Below are positions 52,186 through 60,603 of a stretch of 64,000 nt of DNA, one piece after another. The stretch's first letter is position 1. Every line of letters starts with the position of its first letter. The notes below the pieces were generated by a model that did not search any database, was not told where the DNA came from, and saw only the letters and a list, made by a program, of their open reading frames with translations. Source of the DNA: Akkermansia sp. Its GTDB lineage: Bacteria > Verrucomicrobiota > Verrucomicrobiia > Verrucomicrobiales > Akkermansiaceae. The DNA lies in the NCBI GenBank assembly GCA_017471985.1, contig JAFURE010000046.1, positions 58,012 through 122,011 of the forward strand, read 5' to 3'. Both the position numbers and the translations under genes were made by a program.

Positions 52186-55100
52186 ATGCGCCCGACTACC
52201 CTCTCTCTCTACCTGTTCTTTCTTGTAGCATTGCCTGTTTTTGCCGGCAACGAAGCTGTGTTGCGTACTATAGCGGCGCATAGTACTAATCCTGAGGGCT
52301 GCGAGCGGCAACAATTGCTGAGCTACCTGAAGCACGAGGACGTACGCGTGCGCTCCGCTGCACTGGATTTGCTGGAGCTGGTGACCGGCAGCGATTTCGG
52401 GCTCGACCCCTGGTTGCAGCCCTCTGATGTTCCTGCCGAGGTGCAGGCCGCCCTCGCTGAATGGGCGGCTGCTGAGGAGCTGGTGGGTGATGTGGCCAAA
52501 GCCCCCGAACCCGCGCAATTGGCGGATGCTGTTGTGCTGTTGCGGTCCGCCGACCCCGATACGCAGCGGCGTATCTGCCTGCGATTCGGCCCGTGGAAAC
52601 CCGCTCTCGCTGCGGCTTTGCAGCGTGAAATAAAGGAGAATGCGCAACTGACCGAGCGTGAGCGCGACAACCTGCGCTGTTCGCTCTACCGTCTTCAGCT
52701 GCAGGCCGCTATCCCCGCAGAAGTCGGGCAGGTGGCTCCCTTGCTTGCTTCCCATGCTCGCAATGATATTCTGAATGGTCTGGAGAGCTTGCGGAAGGCC
52801 GGGAAAGCCGCCTTGCCCGTGCTGATGGAATTTGTCGAGTCGGCGGATGGCTTAGTGCGTGAGGTTGCTGTCGATGTTCTGTTGCAGACCGGTGGTGCTC
52901 AGGCATACAAAATCATCATGCCCCGTCTGATGGCAGAGCAAGACCGCAATATCCTGCAGATTGCCGCTCGTCGCGCGCCGGATTCGCAACCGCTGCCACA
53001 GATTATCGACTTCCTGAATCACTGCGCAGCTCAGGATGACGAGGATGTGGCCGTCGCTGCACTTGAGGCTCTGGCTGACATGGAGGCGGATGACGACAGT
53101 GATGATTCCGATGAGCTGCTGGACGCTGATGTGAAAATGAAGGGCAAGTCGAGTGCCGGTGCGGAACATGCCATGCCGGAGCCAACTTGTCTGCAGCTGC
53201 TGAAATCCCCCAACTGGCGCGTGCGCGCCGCTATGCTCAGGGCTCTGAAGTCCAAGGCTTCTTTCATGCCCACGATTCGCAGCGAAGCTTTGCAGAATGC
53301 CATACTTGCCTCGATGAAAGATGAGGATGAGACCGTGCGTATGCAGGCCATGGAAGTGCTCTATAAGCGCAATCTGGCTGTAAACTTTATTGACGAACTG
53401 GAGCAATTTGCCATAGTTACCCCCACGGCTGCTCCCTTTGTGGTGTACCTGCTCTGTGAGAAAAAATCAGAACTCAGCCCGGGGCTGCTTGATTTGGTGA
53501 GCCGTTTCGGGCCGGAGGATGCCGATAAGCTGGTGTACTACGATGAGGAGTACGATACCGTTTTCAATCAGGACAGTCACAGCTCAACAACTGTCATTCA
53601 GGTGCTGAACGCGCTGATTTCCAATCCCGACCCGCGAGTGCGCAGACGGGTGATGAGCGCTTGGGGGCGTCATCTCTTCTGTTGCCGTCAGGAATGGGCG
53701 GATGCCTTCGTTGATTGGTTGCAGGATACCGCTGTGCCGGAGGAGGAGAAAATTGAGCCGCTTAAGTTGCTGGCTTTTCGTATTACCGACAACGACAGAC
53801 GGCGCGTGAGCGATGCCGCTCTGGTAGAGTGGTTGCACCGCGAGGTGGAGTCTCCCTCGGTCAGGAGCAGAGAACTGCAACAAATGATTGCTGCTGCTTT
53901 TCTGAGCCTGCGCCCGGTCATGGCCGCTCCGCTTATTGATGTTGAGCGACTGGAGCAATTGCCTGTAGAGTTGCTCAGTGATATTCTGGAGGATTCGCCC
54001 ACTTTTATTCTGAAATTTAAGCCGGAGTTTGCCTCGAAGTTGATTCAGCATAACGACTTTCTGGCTTTCAGTGAATTGAGAAGCGCTGTAAAAGAGCGTG
54101 TCGGTGAGCATAACGGGGAATTGGCTATGTACCTGCTTGCTCTCGATTTGTCGGAGGATCAGAGGATAACTCTCCTTATCGCCGTGTTAGAATCCCTCGA
54201 TGATTCTGACTCTTCGATATCGGAAAACGGAGTTGTAAAGCCATGTCTGGAGCAAGCTCTGCAACAGAAGGATTACAAGGCAGCCCTGACTGTCTATGCT
54301 GTTCTGAGCGCAGCTCCGCAACTGGAGCCGCAAGTCGTGGATATCATTGCTGCGCTGCCGGAACCGCAGCGCGCGGCTCTGGAATGTCTGCGCGACATTC
54401 CGCGCTCGGCCAATGCTGTGGAACCCTGGGCGCGTAAATACCATGACAGCCCCCATGCCGCGGTTCGTCGTTCAGTGGCCGGTTGTTTGTTGCCCATTGA
54501 ACACTGGCATTTTTTCCTGCCGCGTGAGGGTGAGTTCCCTCCTTATGCTTCTACCGATGAGCGTTATTGGCAAAGTCGGGAAGCGGAGCGTTCCTCCTGC
54601 CCGGTGTCGCTTATTCGGCTGGTACAGACCATGCAGCATGATCCCGATCCATACGTCGCAATAACGGCCTGCTGCTCTGTTCTGTACCGTACCGGCGACT
54701 GCAACAGAACTCGTTTGACGGAATTGCTCAAACAGATGTCTGCTATTATGGGGCAAGATGTTGAACCCCGACAGAACGTAACTCCGGCGCAGAAACAGAT
54801 GATGAGGGATGACGCTCGTGTTCTGGAGTTGACCGTGATGGGGGTCTGGTCACGCTGGAATGATTATCGTTCCGGTACGCGGGAATACTTTAAGCTGAAA
54901 GGCTCACCCAAAAAACTGCGCCCCGGTATCGAAAAGCATCTGGCAGAACTGGCCCGTGTCTTCGATAGTTACCCCTGGTCGGTTATTGATGAAGTGGAGG
55001 ATAAACTCCCCAAGCGCCGGGGCTCTTCTTCTGTCTCTGCGGATATTCAGCCTCACGAGTTTGACTACCCCATTTCCTCGGTCGAGGTGGCGCCAACCGC

Positions 55101-55767
55101 TCCGCCTGCTCCTGAATTACCGATAGCCGGAGACGATGGGGCAGATGAGGAGGACGTCGAGGAGACCGCACCGGTTGCCACTGCCGGTCCGGTCAGGGTG
55201 GAATTTTTCCATAAGGATGGCTGTGATGTGTGTGAACAGGTGCAGCGCCGATTGGATGAGCTCAAAGTTGATTTCCCCGATATGGAAATCGTCAGTTACA
55301 ACGTGGAATCCCAGTCCGGTCGAGAGCGCAATTCTGTGCTGTCGGCGCGTTTTGGCGTGCCGCCGCGCGACAGGCGCAAAGCCCCGGCTCTTTTTGCCGA
55401 GGCAGGCTGCCTGCTGGGAGAGGATGCCGCCAACCCTGTCAGCCTGAAGGGGCTCCTCGCGGCTTCTGCAGCACGCGCCGGCCGTAGTGAGCACCTGGCC
55501 GCCAACCCTGCGGAGACTTCGCCGGAATTGCCCGCTGATAATCAGCCTGCTGAAGAGCCGACTGTAAAAACTCCAACTCCGGAGCCTGCTCCTGCGATTG
55601 AAGACCGTCTGGCTGCTACTACTGCCACCGAGCAGACCGCCGCCGCCGGTGAGCAATTGTGGGAACATGTGCGCAGCTACGGCATGCTGGCCGTCGGCGG
55701 TCTTGTTACCCTCATAGGGCTTTGCCTGCTGCTGTTTGGCCGCTCAAAAGAGGATGTCGGCGAATAA
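52186..55767 (+). CDS. Giant HEAT-repeat, thioredoxin-domain membrane protein
   Basis: 1193 residues. Signal peptide (about 1-20). HEAT-type helical pairs run through most of 25-930 (YLKHEDVRVRSAALDLLELV; KDEDETVRMQAMEVLYKRN), with an acidic insert near 305 (MEADDDSDDSDELLDADVKM). A thioredoxin-like domain lies at about 1003-1095 with Cys1013-Asp-Val-Cys1016 (FFHKDGCDVCEQVQRRLDEL). A Pro/Glu linker and a single C-terminal membrane segment (about 1162-1183) follow. It is probably a periplasmic scaffold anchored by its C-terminus and carrying a redox domain. I know no named homologue of this architecture. Confidence 0.72.
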   Translation: MRPTTLSLYLFFLVALPVFAGNEAVLRTIAAHSTNPEGCERQQLLSYLKHEDVRVRSAALDLLELVTGSDFGLDPWLQPSDVPAEVQAALAEWAAAEELVGDVAKAPEPAQLADAVVLLRSADPDTQRRICLRFGPWKPALAAALQREIKENAQLTERERDNLRCSLYRLQLQAAIPAEVGQVAPLLASHARNDILNGLESLRKAGKAALPVLMEFVESADGLVREVAVDVLLQTGGAQAYKIIMPRLMAEQDRNILQIAARRAPDSQPLPQIIDFLNHCAAQDDEDVAVAALEALADMEADDDSDDSDELLDADVKMKGKSSAGAEHAMPEPTCLQLLKSPNWRVRAAMLRALKSKASFMPTIRSEALQNAILASMKDEDETVRMQAMEVLYKRNLAVNFIDELEQFAIVTPTAAPFVVYLLCEKKSELSPGLLDLVSRFGPEDADKLVYYDEEYDTVFNQDSHSSTTVIQVLNALISNPDPRVRRRVMSAWGRHLFCCRQEWADAFVDWLQDTAVPEEEKIEPLKLLAFRITDNDRRRVSDAALVEWLHREVESPSVRSRELQQMIAAAFLSLRPVMAAPLIDVERLEQLPVELLSDILEDSPTFILKFKPEFASKLIQHNDFLAFSELRSAVKERVGEHNGELAMYLLALDLSEDQRITLLIAVLESLDDSDSSISENGVVKPCLEQALQQKDYKAALTVYAVLSAAPQLEPQVVDIIAALPEPQRAALECLRDIPRSANAVEPWARKYHDSPHAAVRRSVAGCLLPIEHWHFFLPREGEFPPYASTDERYWQSREAERSSCPVSLIRLVQTMQHDPDPYVAITACCSVLYRTGDCNRTRLTELLKQMSAIMGQDVEPRQNVTPAQKQMMRDDARVLELTVMGVWSRWNDYRSGTREYFKLKGSPKKLRPGIEKHLAELARVFDSYPWSVIDEVEDKLPKRRGSSSVSADIQPHEFDYPISSVEVAPTAPPAPELPIAGDDGADEEDVEETAPVATAGPVRVEFFHKDGCDVCEQVQRRLDELKVDFPDMEIVSYNVESQSGRERNSVLSARFGVPPRDRRKAPALFAEAGCLLGEDAANPVSLKGLLAASAARAGRSEHLAANPAETSPELPADNQPAEEPTVKTPTPEPAPAIEDRLAATTATEQTAAAGEQLWEHVRSYGMLAVGGLVTLIGLCLLLFGRSKEDVGE

Positions 55768-55772
55768 ATGAA

Positions 55773-56070
55773 TATGGCACACGCGTTGGAACAATTAGAG
55801 GTTTAGGCAGCAAAATTGGAGCTTATCGTGGAAAGATAGACGAGTTACAAGTTTCGATAGACAAATTGTTGAGCTTGGCGGCTGCGCCGCAGGAAGCGTG
55901 GATTATTCCAACGTTCCCGCCCGCGCCTTAAAGCGCGGACATTCGCCATGGCTTCCCCTCCTGAAACCTTGCGGCGTAAGTCGCGGAACTTTACGCTTAG
56001 TCCTTTGTACCTCGTAACCAGTACTTCCACAAATTGCTATTTTCCTAATTGTGCCAACGCGTTATGGCAC
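55773..56070. mobile_element. MITE-like element of 282 bp with 8-bp target duplication
   Basis: The element is 55781-56062. Its 18-bp terminal inverted repeats (ACGCGTTGGAACAATTAG at 55781 and the complement at 56045-56062) match at 17 of 18 bases. The 8-bp direct repeat TATGGCAC flanks it at 55773-55780 and 56063-56070, a target-site duplication. It encodes no transposase. The inside holds hairpins (CCGCGC/GCGCGG near 55921-55938) and a 46-base segment related to 31829-31874. It lies between convergent genes, five bases after the HEAT gene stop and one base from the next stop. Confidence 0.8.
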
Positions 56071-56071
56071 T

Positions 56072-56623
56072 TTAATGAAAGATGCCGTGTAGGCTCTGCT
56101 GCACGACAGGGTCCTGAGAGTATGATCGCAGGTATTTCCACTCCAGACTGCGGAAATTGCCGCACCAGGCGCCGTCAGAATAGCTATCTCTCAGGCGTTG
56201 AAGTACGTGGTACGCCTCCTCCGTTCCTTTTTGGGCGATGGCTTCGCACAAGTACCATTTGATTGTTTCCTCTGCTTGTGTCCATGGATCTAGTGGCATG
56301 TCGTTCGGGCAATCCAGTTCCCAGAAATAACGAGTGAGGTTTTCAAGTGTTTGCAGGGATTCGATGGCTCCGGTGTATTGCTGAATCGTTGATGAAAAAG
56401 CTCTGTCGGCGTCTTGCTCCTGCTGAGACTGACCGTAATGACCGGCCTTGTATTGTTCTTCGCGGATGTTGCTTATGGTATTTGCCTGTGTGTAGAGCAC
56501 TTGAGTGAGCCGGGCTCTGTGTTGCTCCACCGTGAGTTGAAGCGGGGGCGTAGTAAGTTTATGTACCGTCTGTGTGGTGCAATGACAAAACAGCAGGGGC
56601 AGCAGGAGTAACAGGGGCTTCAT
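56072..56623 (-). CDS. Predicted lipoprotein of unknown function
   Basis: 183 residues from the ATG at 56623 (MKPLLLLLPLLFC, lipobox Cys13; an ATG two codons earlier is possible). The mature part is helical (HRARLTQVLYTQANTISNIR; IESLQTLENLTRYFWELD). I do not recognise it. Its 3' end abuts the MITE target duplication. Confidence 0.58.
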   Translation of the reverse strand: MKPLLLLLPLLFCHCTTQTVHKLTTPPLQLTVEQHRARLTQVLYTQANTISNIREEQYKAGHYGQSQQEQDADRAFSSTIQQYTGAIESLQTLENLTRYFWELDCPNDMPLDPWTQAEETIKWYLCEAIAQKGTEEAYHVLQRLRDSYSDGAWCGNFRSLEWKYLRSYSQDPVVQQSLHGIFH

Positions 56624-56675
56624 GAGCATCAGTCTACCATAGTTGCTGCTGAATGTAAAGATGGGGCAAAGAAAA

Positions 56676-56704
56676 ACCGCAGACCTTTGTGGAGAGTCTG
56701 CGGT
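56676..56704 (-). terminator. Terminator of the 3D-domain gene
   Basis: On the minus strand: 9-bp perfect stem ACCGCAGAC/GTCTGCGGT with an 11-base loop, followed by a T tract, 26 bases after the stop. Confidence 0.85.
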
Positions 56705-56729
56705 CTTTGAAATCTGTTCGGCTTGCAAA

Positions 56730-57356
56730 TCAGCGTTTGGCTGTTTTGCGGTGGCGGTTCTGCTGCTGAAGGGCGGCCTGCATCTTGGCGCAGTGGCGAT
56801 AGCCTGTGCGGCCCTGCAGGGTACGCATGCTCAGCTGGGAGGAGCCCCATTGAATAATCTGAATCTCCACGACTCGGCGCCCCCACTTGCGCATCAGCTC
56901 TTGTGTGGGCTGGTAGATATCGATGGTGCCGGTGCCGACTAGTGCACTACCGTAGTCGTCCACCACATAAATATAGGGCTGTCCCTTAATCTTGAAGCGT
57001 GTGCCTAACGGGTAGACGGACCAATCTGCCGCTGCACTGCGCACCTGGTCTGTGTACTTAAGCGAGGTACCGATAGCATTGCGCGGGCCGTAACCGATGT
57101 GGTCACTCTCTGTATGGGTGTAGGCCGTCGTGCGCACCACGCGATTGAGCTGGGCAGGGTGGTAGAGAGGCATGCCATGCTTATCCCTCCCGAGCTTGGG
57201 TAGCTTGGGATTCGGCCTGGCTGAGGGGCTGGGAGCTGTGGGCATGACAAAGCCCTTGCTTACGCCCGAGGCTGCTTCTGCACAGGGTGCGCAGAAGGCC
57301 AGTGCGGTGAGTGCGCTCAGCACGCTCACGGCAAGTGATTTTACTGTTTTCGTCAT
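56730..57356 (-). CDS. Secreted 3D-domain (double-psi barrel) protein
   Basis: 208 residues from the ATG at 57356 (MTKTVKSLAVSVLSALTALA, signal peptide). The 3D domain lies at about 80-180: RTTAYTHTESDH, SVYPLGTRFKIKGQPYIYVV and VDDYGSALVGTGTIDIY with the three aspartates that name the family. The fold is shared with MltA lytic transglycosylases and with Sps/YabE resuscitation factors, so a peptidoglycan-cleaving role is likely. A TATAAT box nine bases before the ATG (57371-57366) supports the start. Confidence 0.85.
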   Translation of the reverse strand: MTKTVKSLAVSVLSALTALAFCAPCAEAASGVSKGFVMPTAPSPSARPNPKLPKLGRDKHGMPLYHPAQLNRVVRTTAYTHTESDHIGYGPRNAIGTSLKYTDQVRSAAADWSVYPLGTRFKIKGQPYIYVVDDYGSALVGTGTIDIYQPTQELMRKWGRRVVEIQIIQWGSSQLSMRTLQGRTGYRHCAKMQAALQQQNRHRKTAKR

Positions 57357-57587
57357 TACTCGGCGATTATAGGTAAGGTGTACGGTGCGACCCATAGGCA
57401 GCACCCTTTACTTGCGGCTGAGGGCAGTTTAACATATACACCTCAGTCTTGACAAGTCCTTTTTTTATGTGCCTACCTTTTGGTGGTGCTCAGAAAAGAT
57501 AGCTAAATCACAATATATGGCACAATTTTATAATTTGGCTATGCTATATATTGTATTTTGTTAAGGTTAGCTAAACAGTTAAAGTTT

Positions 57588-59153
57588 TTATTGTTTTTCG
57601 AGCGGGAAGGGGGGCAGAACCCAGTCTTCTTCCTTCATCAGCTCATCAAATATCACTTTGGCCTGATTACCGAGATCCAGTCCAGCAATGTTGACGTATC
57701 GCTCTGCTCCGCGAGTATCAGCCGGTTCGCCGTGCAGACCCTTGGCGGTGAGGAAAGCAATGTAGAGGTAGGCATGGGGGAAACCGGCGGCTGCGGCCTC
57801 CTGCAGAACATCGATGGCTTTCTGCACGTCACGAGTGGTACCAATACCCTTGTAGTGGGCGTATGCCATCATGGCGAGTGCATAGCTGTAGCCATCGTTA
57901 GCCGCGAGGGTGATGTAGCGCTTGCCTGTTTCGATATCCTGCTTTGTACCTTCACCGACGAGTAGCATAAAGCCCTGAGCCGCAAGAGCGATATGGTCTT
58001 TCTGGGCGGAATTGAGCCATTTGAGGTGCGCGTAGGTCTTGCTGCGGTCTTTTGGCATACCCAACTCACCGCGGTAGTATGCGCGTGCCAGGGTACGGCG
58101 GCTCTGTGAATTACCCAGCATGCATGAGAGTTGCAGCATGCTGACACCAAGCGGTACATTCTGCTCCAGTCCGGTGCTTTTGTGATATTCGCCGGGTTCT
58201 GCAACGAGGAATGAGCCGTAGACGTACATGGCCGACGGGTCATGTAGAGTCACCGCTGCTTTCAATTGCTTGAGACTGAGGGGCGGGTCCTGGCGACTTG
58301 TGACTGAGGAGAGCGCGTACATGGCTGCACCATTCTTCTGCGTAGCGGCCTTCTGCAGCCATTCCATCTGGGTTTTGGAATCGGGTGCAAATTGGCTGAG
58401 GTAGTAAATGACCTGGTGGTTACCGCGGCGAATTTCCCCTGCTACTTCGGGGCGATCTTTGTCTGCCCAGGTGGTGAGACGTCGATTTTGCAGTAACCAG
58501 CTGAAGCGCGTGTCGAAATTGCCTGATTTTGCAGCCTCTACCATCATGCGATTGGCAGCCTTATCGTCCTGTCGCACGCCTATTCCCATGCGAAGGAATA
58601 GGCTGTAATCCAGCATAGCCGGCGCATATTTGAGTTCGGCTGACTTTCTGAGCCACTCTGCGGCTTCTTTTGCTCCATCTTGCTGCGCTTTCAGCAGGGC
58701 CTCGCGCTCCGGGCCTCGCACATATCTCAGCTCGGGGGCTGCATTCTGAGCGGCTCGGGTCATACCGAGGTAGTGCATGCCGATGGCATTGCCGTCTTTT
58801 GCCGCCTGCTCCATCCACTGCGCCTGACAGAACTCATCTCCTGTTGCGGAGAGCATGATAGCCAGAGCTTCGCATATATCGAGGTCATTGTCCTTGGCCT
58901 TTTTATTAAGCTCGGCAAGGAAAGCGTTGTATTTTTCAGGATGTGCAGCCGGGCTTGAGTCGGCAGAGGCCGCTGAATTTGCATCCGGTAAATCGGGGCG
59001 TTTGATTCCCTTGTTTTTTCTGACTATCTTACCTTTTGAAGCTCGGTGACGTTTTGTAAGGCGTTTGTCATCAGACTGCTGAGCCTCCACCTGCATGGGG
59101 GATAATACGGTGGTGAGAGCAATCAGAGAGGTGAGTAAAAAAAACGGCTTCAT
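57588..59153 (-). CDS. Secreted Sel1-like repeat protein
   Basis: 521 residues with a signal peptide (about 1-24) and a basic linker. From about 100 on it consists of Sel1-like (SLR/TPR-related) units such as GNAIGMHYLGMTRAAQ, YAPAMLDYSLFLRMGIGV and YALAMMAYAHYKGIGTTRD. Such proteins act as scaffolds in signalling or envelope complexes. The promoter (-35 TTGTCA, 17 bp, -10 TAGAAT, 59206-59178) lies 24 bases upstream. 57405-57587, downstream, is AT-rich with no gene seen. Confidence 0.8.
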   Translation of the reverse strand: MKPFFLLTSLIALTTVLSPMQVEAQQSDDKRLTKRHRASKGKIVRKNKGIKRPDLPDANSAASADSSPAAHPEKYNAFLAELNKKAKDNDLDICEALAIMLSATGDEFCQAQWMEQAAKDGNAIGMHYLGMTRAAQNAAPELRYVRGPEREALLKAQQDGAKEAAEWLRKSAELKYAPAMLDYSLFLRMGIGVRQDDKAANRMMVEAAKSGNFDTRFSWLLQNRRLTTWADKDRPEVAGEIRRGNHQVIYYLSQFAPDSKTQMEWLQKAATQKNGAAMYALSSVTSRQDPPLSLKQLKAAVTLHDPSAMYVYGSFLVAEPGEYHKSTGLEQNVPLGVSMLQLSCMLGNSQSRRTLARAYYRGELGMPKDRSKTYAHLKWLNSAQKDHIALAAQGFMLLVGEGTKQDIETGKRYITLAANDGYSYALAMMAYAHYKGIGTTRDVQKAIDVLQEAAAAGFPHAYLYIAFLTAKGLHGEPADTRGAERYVNIAGLDLGNQAKVIFDELMKEEDWVLPPFPLEKQ

Positions 59154-59267
59154 GGTTACACGTAACTGCTGTTTGCGATTCTAAGGTGATGGCTGTTTTT
59201 TGACAAGTGTAAATCACGTCTTGCATGGAGTGAGTACTCACCAACTGTGTCAGCAGATGAATGGCAA

Positions 59268-60155
59268 TCAGGCCTGTTGCAGGGCCGTGCGCATGCAGTT
59301 GATGTCGGGCATGTTGCCGAACCAGTAGTTGTAGGCGTATGCCCCCTGCCACAGCAGCATGGCTAATCCGTTGTCTGTCAGACAACCGCGTTCGGCTGCC
59401 GCTCTTCGTAAGGGCGTGTCGTGAGTTACGATATCGTACACCATCTGTCCCGGGCTCAGCCACTCGGCCGGCAGGGGCAGGGGGTCGCCTTCTTTCAAGC
59501 CCAGACTGGTGGCATTCACTATCAGGTCTGCCTGTGCTGCGGCTTGCTCCAGCTCCTGTGAATTGAAGTGGCAGGTGCTCAGTTCTCCGGAGTATTGAGT
59601 GCTCAGTTTGTCTGCCATCTGCTGCAGTTCAGGGCGTGGCCGATTGACCAGGCAGAGCGAGCGGCACTTACTCAGCACACATTGTGCGGCCAGTGCGGAA
59701 CCGGCGCCGCCGCAGGCTCCCAGTATCATCACCCTCAGTTCGTTGAGGGGCTTGCCGTTGAGCTCCTGTATGGCGGTAGCAAAGCCGGGACCATCGGTAT
59801 TGATGGCTGTCCATCCTCCCTCGGGGTGGCGTTTCAGCGTGTTGGCCGCTCCGCAGAGGGTTGAGAGCGCATCTGCCTCGCGGGCGGCTGCGAGTGCTTT
59901 CTTTTTGAAAGGAACTGTTACATTCACGCCGATGAAGTTCAGCTCCTCCAGCTGTCGGAGCATCGCCTCAAATTCCCCGTCATCCATGCCGGCCAGCAGG
60001 CGTACATAGCGGTATGGGCGCCCATCGTTATCTAGGGCGGCCTGTTGCATCTGCGGCGATTTACTGTGCGCTATGGGGTTGCCGATGACACCGAGCGCCA
60101 CGGGCTCTTGTGCGCGCAGCAGCGCTATCTCGTCTGTTGTATAGTAGGCTGACAT
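59268..60155 (-). CDS. aroE: Shikimate dehydrogenase
   Basis: 295 residues. Substrate half: GVIGNPIAHSKSPQMQ and VNVTVPFKKKA (catalytic Lys), NTDGPGF (catalytic Asp). NADP half: GACGGAGSALA, VNRPR, then LIVNATSLGL and MVYDIV. It reduces 3-dehydroshikimate in the aromatic amino acid pathway. It follows yajC after 64 bases across a hairpin terminator, so it may depend partly on read-through; no clear promoter of its own is seen. Confidence 0.94.
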   Translation of the reverse strand: MSAYYTTDEIALLRAQEPVALGVIGNPIAHSKSPQMQQAALDNDGRPYRYVRLLAGMDDGEFEAMLRQLEELNFIGVNVTVPFKKKALAAAREADALSTLCGAANTLKRHPEGGWTAINTDGPGFATAIQELNGKPLNELRVMILGACGGAGSALAAQCVLSKCRSLCLVNRPRPELQQMADKLSTQYSGELSTCHFNSQELEQAAAQADLIVNATSLGLKEGDPLPLPAEWLSPGQMVYDIVTHDTPLRRAAAERGCLTDNGLAMLLWQGAYAYNYWFGNMPDINCMRTALQQA

Positions 60156-60164
60156 GGTAAAAAG

Positions 60165-60195
60165 ACGAAGGACGATGGGGAAAATCGTCCTTCGT
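60165..60195 (-). terminator. Terminator or attenuator between yajC and aroE
   Basis: 12-bp perfect stem ACGAAGGACGAT/ATCGTCCTTCGT with a seven-base loop; on the minus strand followed by CTTTTTAC, ending nine bases before the aroE ATG. Confidence 0.8.
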
Positions 60196-60219
60196 GTATG
60201 AAATGGGTTCGTGGCTGCT

Positions 60220-60603
60220 TTACTTGCTCTTCACACGAGCGATGGCAACCTTCTCCATCTTGATGGTCACGCTGGGGGAAACCTCGATGAGAACGGTGCT
60301 CTCCTGCACGTCGCGCACGATGCCGTGCAGACCGCCGATGGTTACGACCTCGTCGTCCACCTTCAGGCCATCCTGACGGGCTTTATCCTCCTTGGCTTTC
60401 TTCTGCTGCGGGCGAATGAGCAGGAAGTAGAAAATCACAATCAGAAGAATGAGCGGCAGGAAGGAGGAGAACATGCTCGGTTCCTCTACAGCCTGTGCAG
60501 GAGCTCCGTTGGCGGGAGCTGCGGTGGTCTGGGTGGTAACGGCCTGAGCCTCCGCAGGTGCTGCAGCGGGGGTTGCCTGTGCTAATACGTTGATGTAGCT
60601 CAT
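60220..60603 (-). CDS. yajC: Preprotein translocase subunit YajC
   Basis: 127 residues. An Ala/Thr/Gln-rich N-terminus of about 40 residues, then the YajC membrane segment (FSSFLPLILLIVIFYFLLIR) followed by PQQKKAKE and the cytoplasmic domain (VVTIGGLHGIV). It is an accessory of the SecDF complex. The start overlaps the tgt stop as ATGA; the tgt-yajC pairing is common in bacteria. The N-terminal extension is longer than usual. Confidence 0.94.
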   Translation of the reverse strand: MSYINVLAQATPAAAPAEAQAVTTQTTAAPANGAPAQAVEEPSMFSSFLPLILLIVIFYFLLIRPQQKKAKEDKARQDGLKVDDEVVTIGGLHGIVRDVQESTVLIEVSPSVTIKMEKVAIARVKSK

